Shown: positions 14,084 to 15,202 of the stretch, piece by piece
How positions within the stretch are numbered: the first letter of the stretch is position 1
Layout of the letters: the number at the start of each line of letters is the position of its first letter
Source: Candidatus Hydrogenedentota bacterium
GTDB lineage: Bacteria > Hydrogenedentota > Hydrogenedentia > Hydrogenedentales > CAITNO01
Assembly (NCBI GenBank): GCA_007118765.1
Contig: SKQZ01000151.1
Span: 1 to 15,202, forward strand
Length of the DNA stretch: 15,202 nucleotides
Direction of reading: 5' to 3'
Position numbers and translations under genes: made by a program
The notes under the pieces: generated by a model
The model's database searches: none
Told to the model about the DNA's origin: nothing
Seen by the model: only the letters and a program-made list of their open reading frames with translations

Positions 14084-15202
14084 ATGACCCAACCCAACAA
14101 ACTGCTCCTGACGTCCGTGTTCGGCCCATACGGCATCAAAGACGACTATGCGGAGGCGCTGGGCTGTCAAATGGAACTGTTGAACAACCAGATAACCCGC
14201 TGCCAGGGCATCCACTCCCCCCGGCAGGCCTACTGGAGCTTCGGGCTGTATATGATCGCGGAGAATCTGGCGACGCCCACCACCATACTCGACTTTCCGA
14301 AGTGGGACGATTTTAAGCGGGAAATGAAGAAGGGGTACACCCATGTGGGCATCAGCTTCATTGTGCCCAACGTGTTGAAGGCCCGTCGCATGGCCCGCTA
14401 CATACGGGACAATCATCCGGAAGTCACCATCATTCTGGGCGGTTACGGTACGGTTATCCCCGACTTGGAGAAGCATGTGCCCCACGATGAGGTATGTCAC
14501 GGGGAGGGCGTACGCTGGCTGCGCTCCTATTTCGGTGAAGATGTGGATGCGCCCATGCGTCATCCGGCGCTCATCGGCCCGGCCTATGAGCGCATCTACG
14601 GTTACTCCACCGCCCCGCGCGGCGCGATTCTGATGCCCGGTCTTGGTTGTGAAAATGCGTGTTCCTTCTGTGTCACCTCCCATAAGTTTAACAAGTGCTA
14701 TGAGCCGCTGCTCAAGACAGGCGCCGAGATATTTGAGGCGTGTCGCAAAACAGAGCGGGCAACCAAGGCGACGGGATTCAGCGTGATGGATGAGAACTTC
14801 CTGAAACATCCCGCCCGAGCCCGTGAGATGTTGCAGACGATGGAGGCGCATGGCAAACCGTATGTGTTTGATCTGTTTTCCTCAGCGGAAACAATTCGCG
14901 CACTGGGCGTGGATTTTCTGGTGCGGCTGGGGGTGCGCATGGTCTGGATAGGCGTGGAATCACAGGCCAGCGGCCATGAGAAGAACCAGGGGATAGACCT
15001 GAAGGAGCTGGTGCGCACGTTGCAGCAAAAGGGCATCATCGTGCAGGCGTCCATGATCCTGTTTCAAGAGCACCATACCCAGGAGAACATTCATCAGGAC
15101 ATTGACTGGGCCATTGGGTTGGGCTCAAGCCTTACGCAATTCATGAATTATACACCGTGCCCCGGCACGGCGCTTTATGAACAGTTGAAACAACAGAACC
15201 GC
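14084..15202 (+). CDS. B12-binding-type radical SAM protein, 3' end outside window
   Basis: The frame is open from ATG 14084 (AAGGA 7-8 nt upstream) to the window end: 373 codons, no stop reached. Residues about 5-160 resemble the cobalamin-binding Rossmann domain of BchE-type enzymes: LLLTSVFGPYG, GYTHVGISFIVPNVLKARRMARYIR, VTIILGGYGTVIPD, then VCHGEGVRWLR. The DxHxxG motif for His-on cobalamin is absent. The radical SAM core follows with C189-x3-C193-x2-C196 (GLGCENACSFC), later WIGVESQ and FMNYTPCPGTALYEQL. Such enzymes do radical methylations or rearrangements on lipids, cofactors or natural products; the substrate cannot be read here. It is in operon with the TetR regulator, 41 bp apart, so probably induced when that repressor meets its ligand. 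Confidence 0.85.
   Translation, partial: MTQPNKLLLTSVFGPYGIKDDYAEALGCQMELLNNQITRCQGIHSPRQAYWSFGLYMIAENLATPTTILDFPKWDDFKREMKKGYTHVGISFIVPNVLKARRMARYIRDNHPEVTIILGGYGTVIPDLEKHVPHDEVCHGEGVRWLRSYFGEDVDAPMRHPALIGPAYERIYGYSTAPRGAILMPGLGCENACSFCVTSHKFNKCYEPLLKTGAEIFEACRKTERATKATGFSVMDENFLKHPARAREMLQTMEAHGKPYVFDLFSSAETIRALGVDFLVRLGVRMVWIGVESQASGHEKNQGIDLKELVRTLQQKGIIVQASMILFQEHHTQENIHQDIDWAIGLGSSLTQFMNYTPCPGTALYEQLKQQNR

Overview
The window reads as an ordinary bacterial chromosome segment of moderately high GC, with sigma70-like promoters, Shine-Dalgarno sites and tightly packed genes. No phage, CRISPR or tRNA/rRNA gene is visible. The mix of genes (FadR-type GntR regulator with sugar-acid enzymes, a DUF4139 exported protein, B12-dependent and degenerate radical SAM proteins, many short intergenic repeats) recalls uncultivated bacteria near the PVC/FCB groups, such as Hydrogenedentota or Lentisphaerota. 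That assignment is a guess from gene style, not something the sequence proves.

Layout: positions 1-450 hold no gene but a mosaic of short repeats (tandem 12-mers, a 46-bp tandem REP-like repeat, two mini-hairpins, a 70-bp direct repeat pair, and a solo arm of a larger inverted-repeat family). From 452 to 11383 all genes are on the minus strand: a radical SAM/SPASM-like protein that has lost its AdoMet iron-sulfur motif (452-1240); a GntR regulator with an enolase-superfamily enzyme directly behind it (3757 to 1560) closed by a strong intrinsic terminator (1423-1447); a HAD hydrolase with its own extended -10 promoter (4822 to 3917); an SDR of the D-mannonate oxidoreductase family (5733 to 4900); an exported DUF4139 protein (7261 to 6047); and a LolD/MacB-type ABC ATPase with a 10-TM FtsX permease (11383 to 7427). 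From 11813 onward genes are on the plus strand: a response regulator with a degenerate GGDEF domain, a 181-bp inverted-repeat element, then a TetR-family regulator with a long extra N-terminal domain and a B12-type radical SAM enzyme that runs off the window end.

How they fit: GntR, enolase-superfamily enzyme, HAD hydrolase and mannonate oxidoreductase together suggest regulated catabolism of a hexuronate or related acid sugar. The ATPase and permease form one exporter or lipoprotein-release-type transporter. The TetR and radical SAM genes form a likely autoregulated operon with a perfect palindromic operator over the transcription start.

Most interesting: (i) a repeat family whose arm begins exactly at the stop codon of two unrelated genes, in the same orientation each time, with one full 181-bp copy that is a long imperfect hairpin; (ii) the radical SAM-like protein lacking its catalytic cluster motif but keeping SPASM cysteines; (iii) the GGDEF domain that lost its active site but kept the RxxD I-site; (iv) the N-terminally extended TetR protein next to a B12 radical SAM enzyme.
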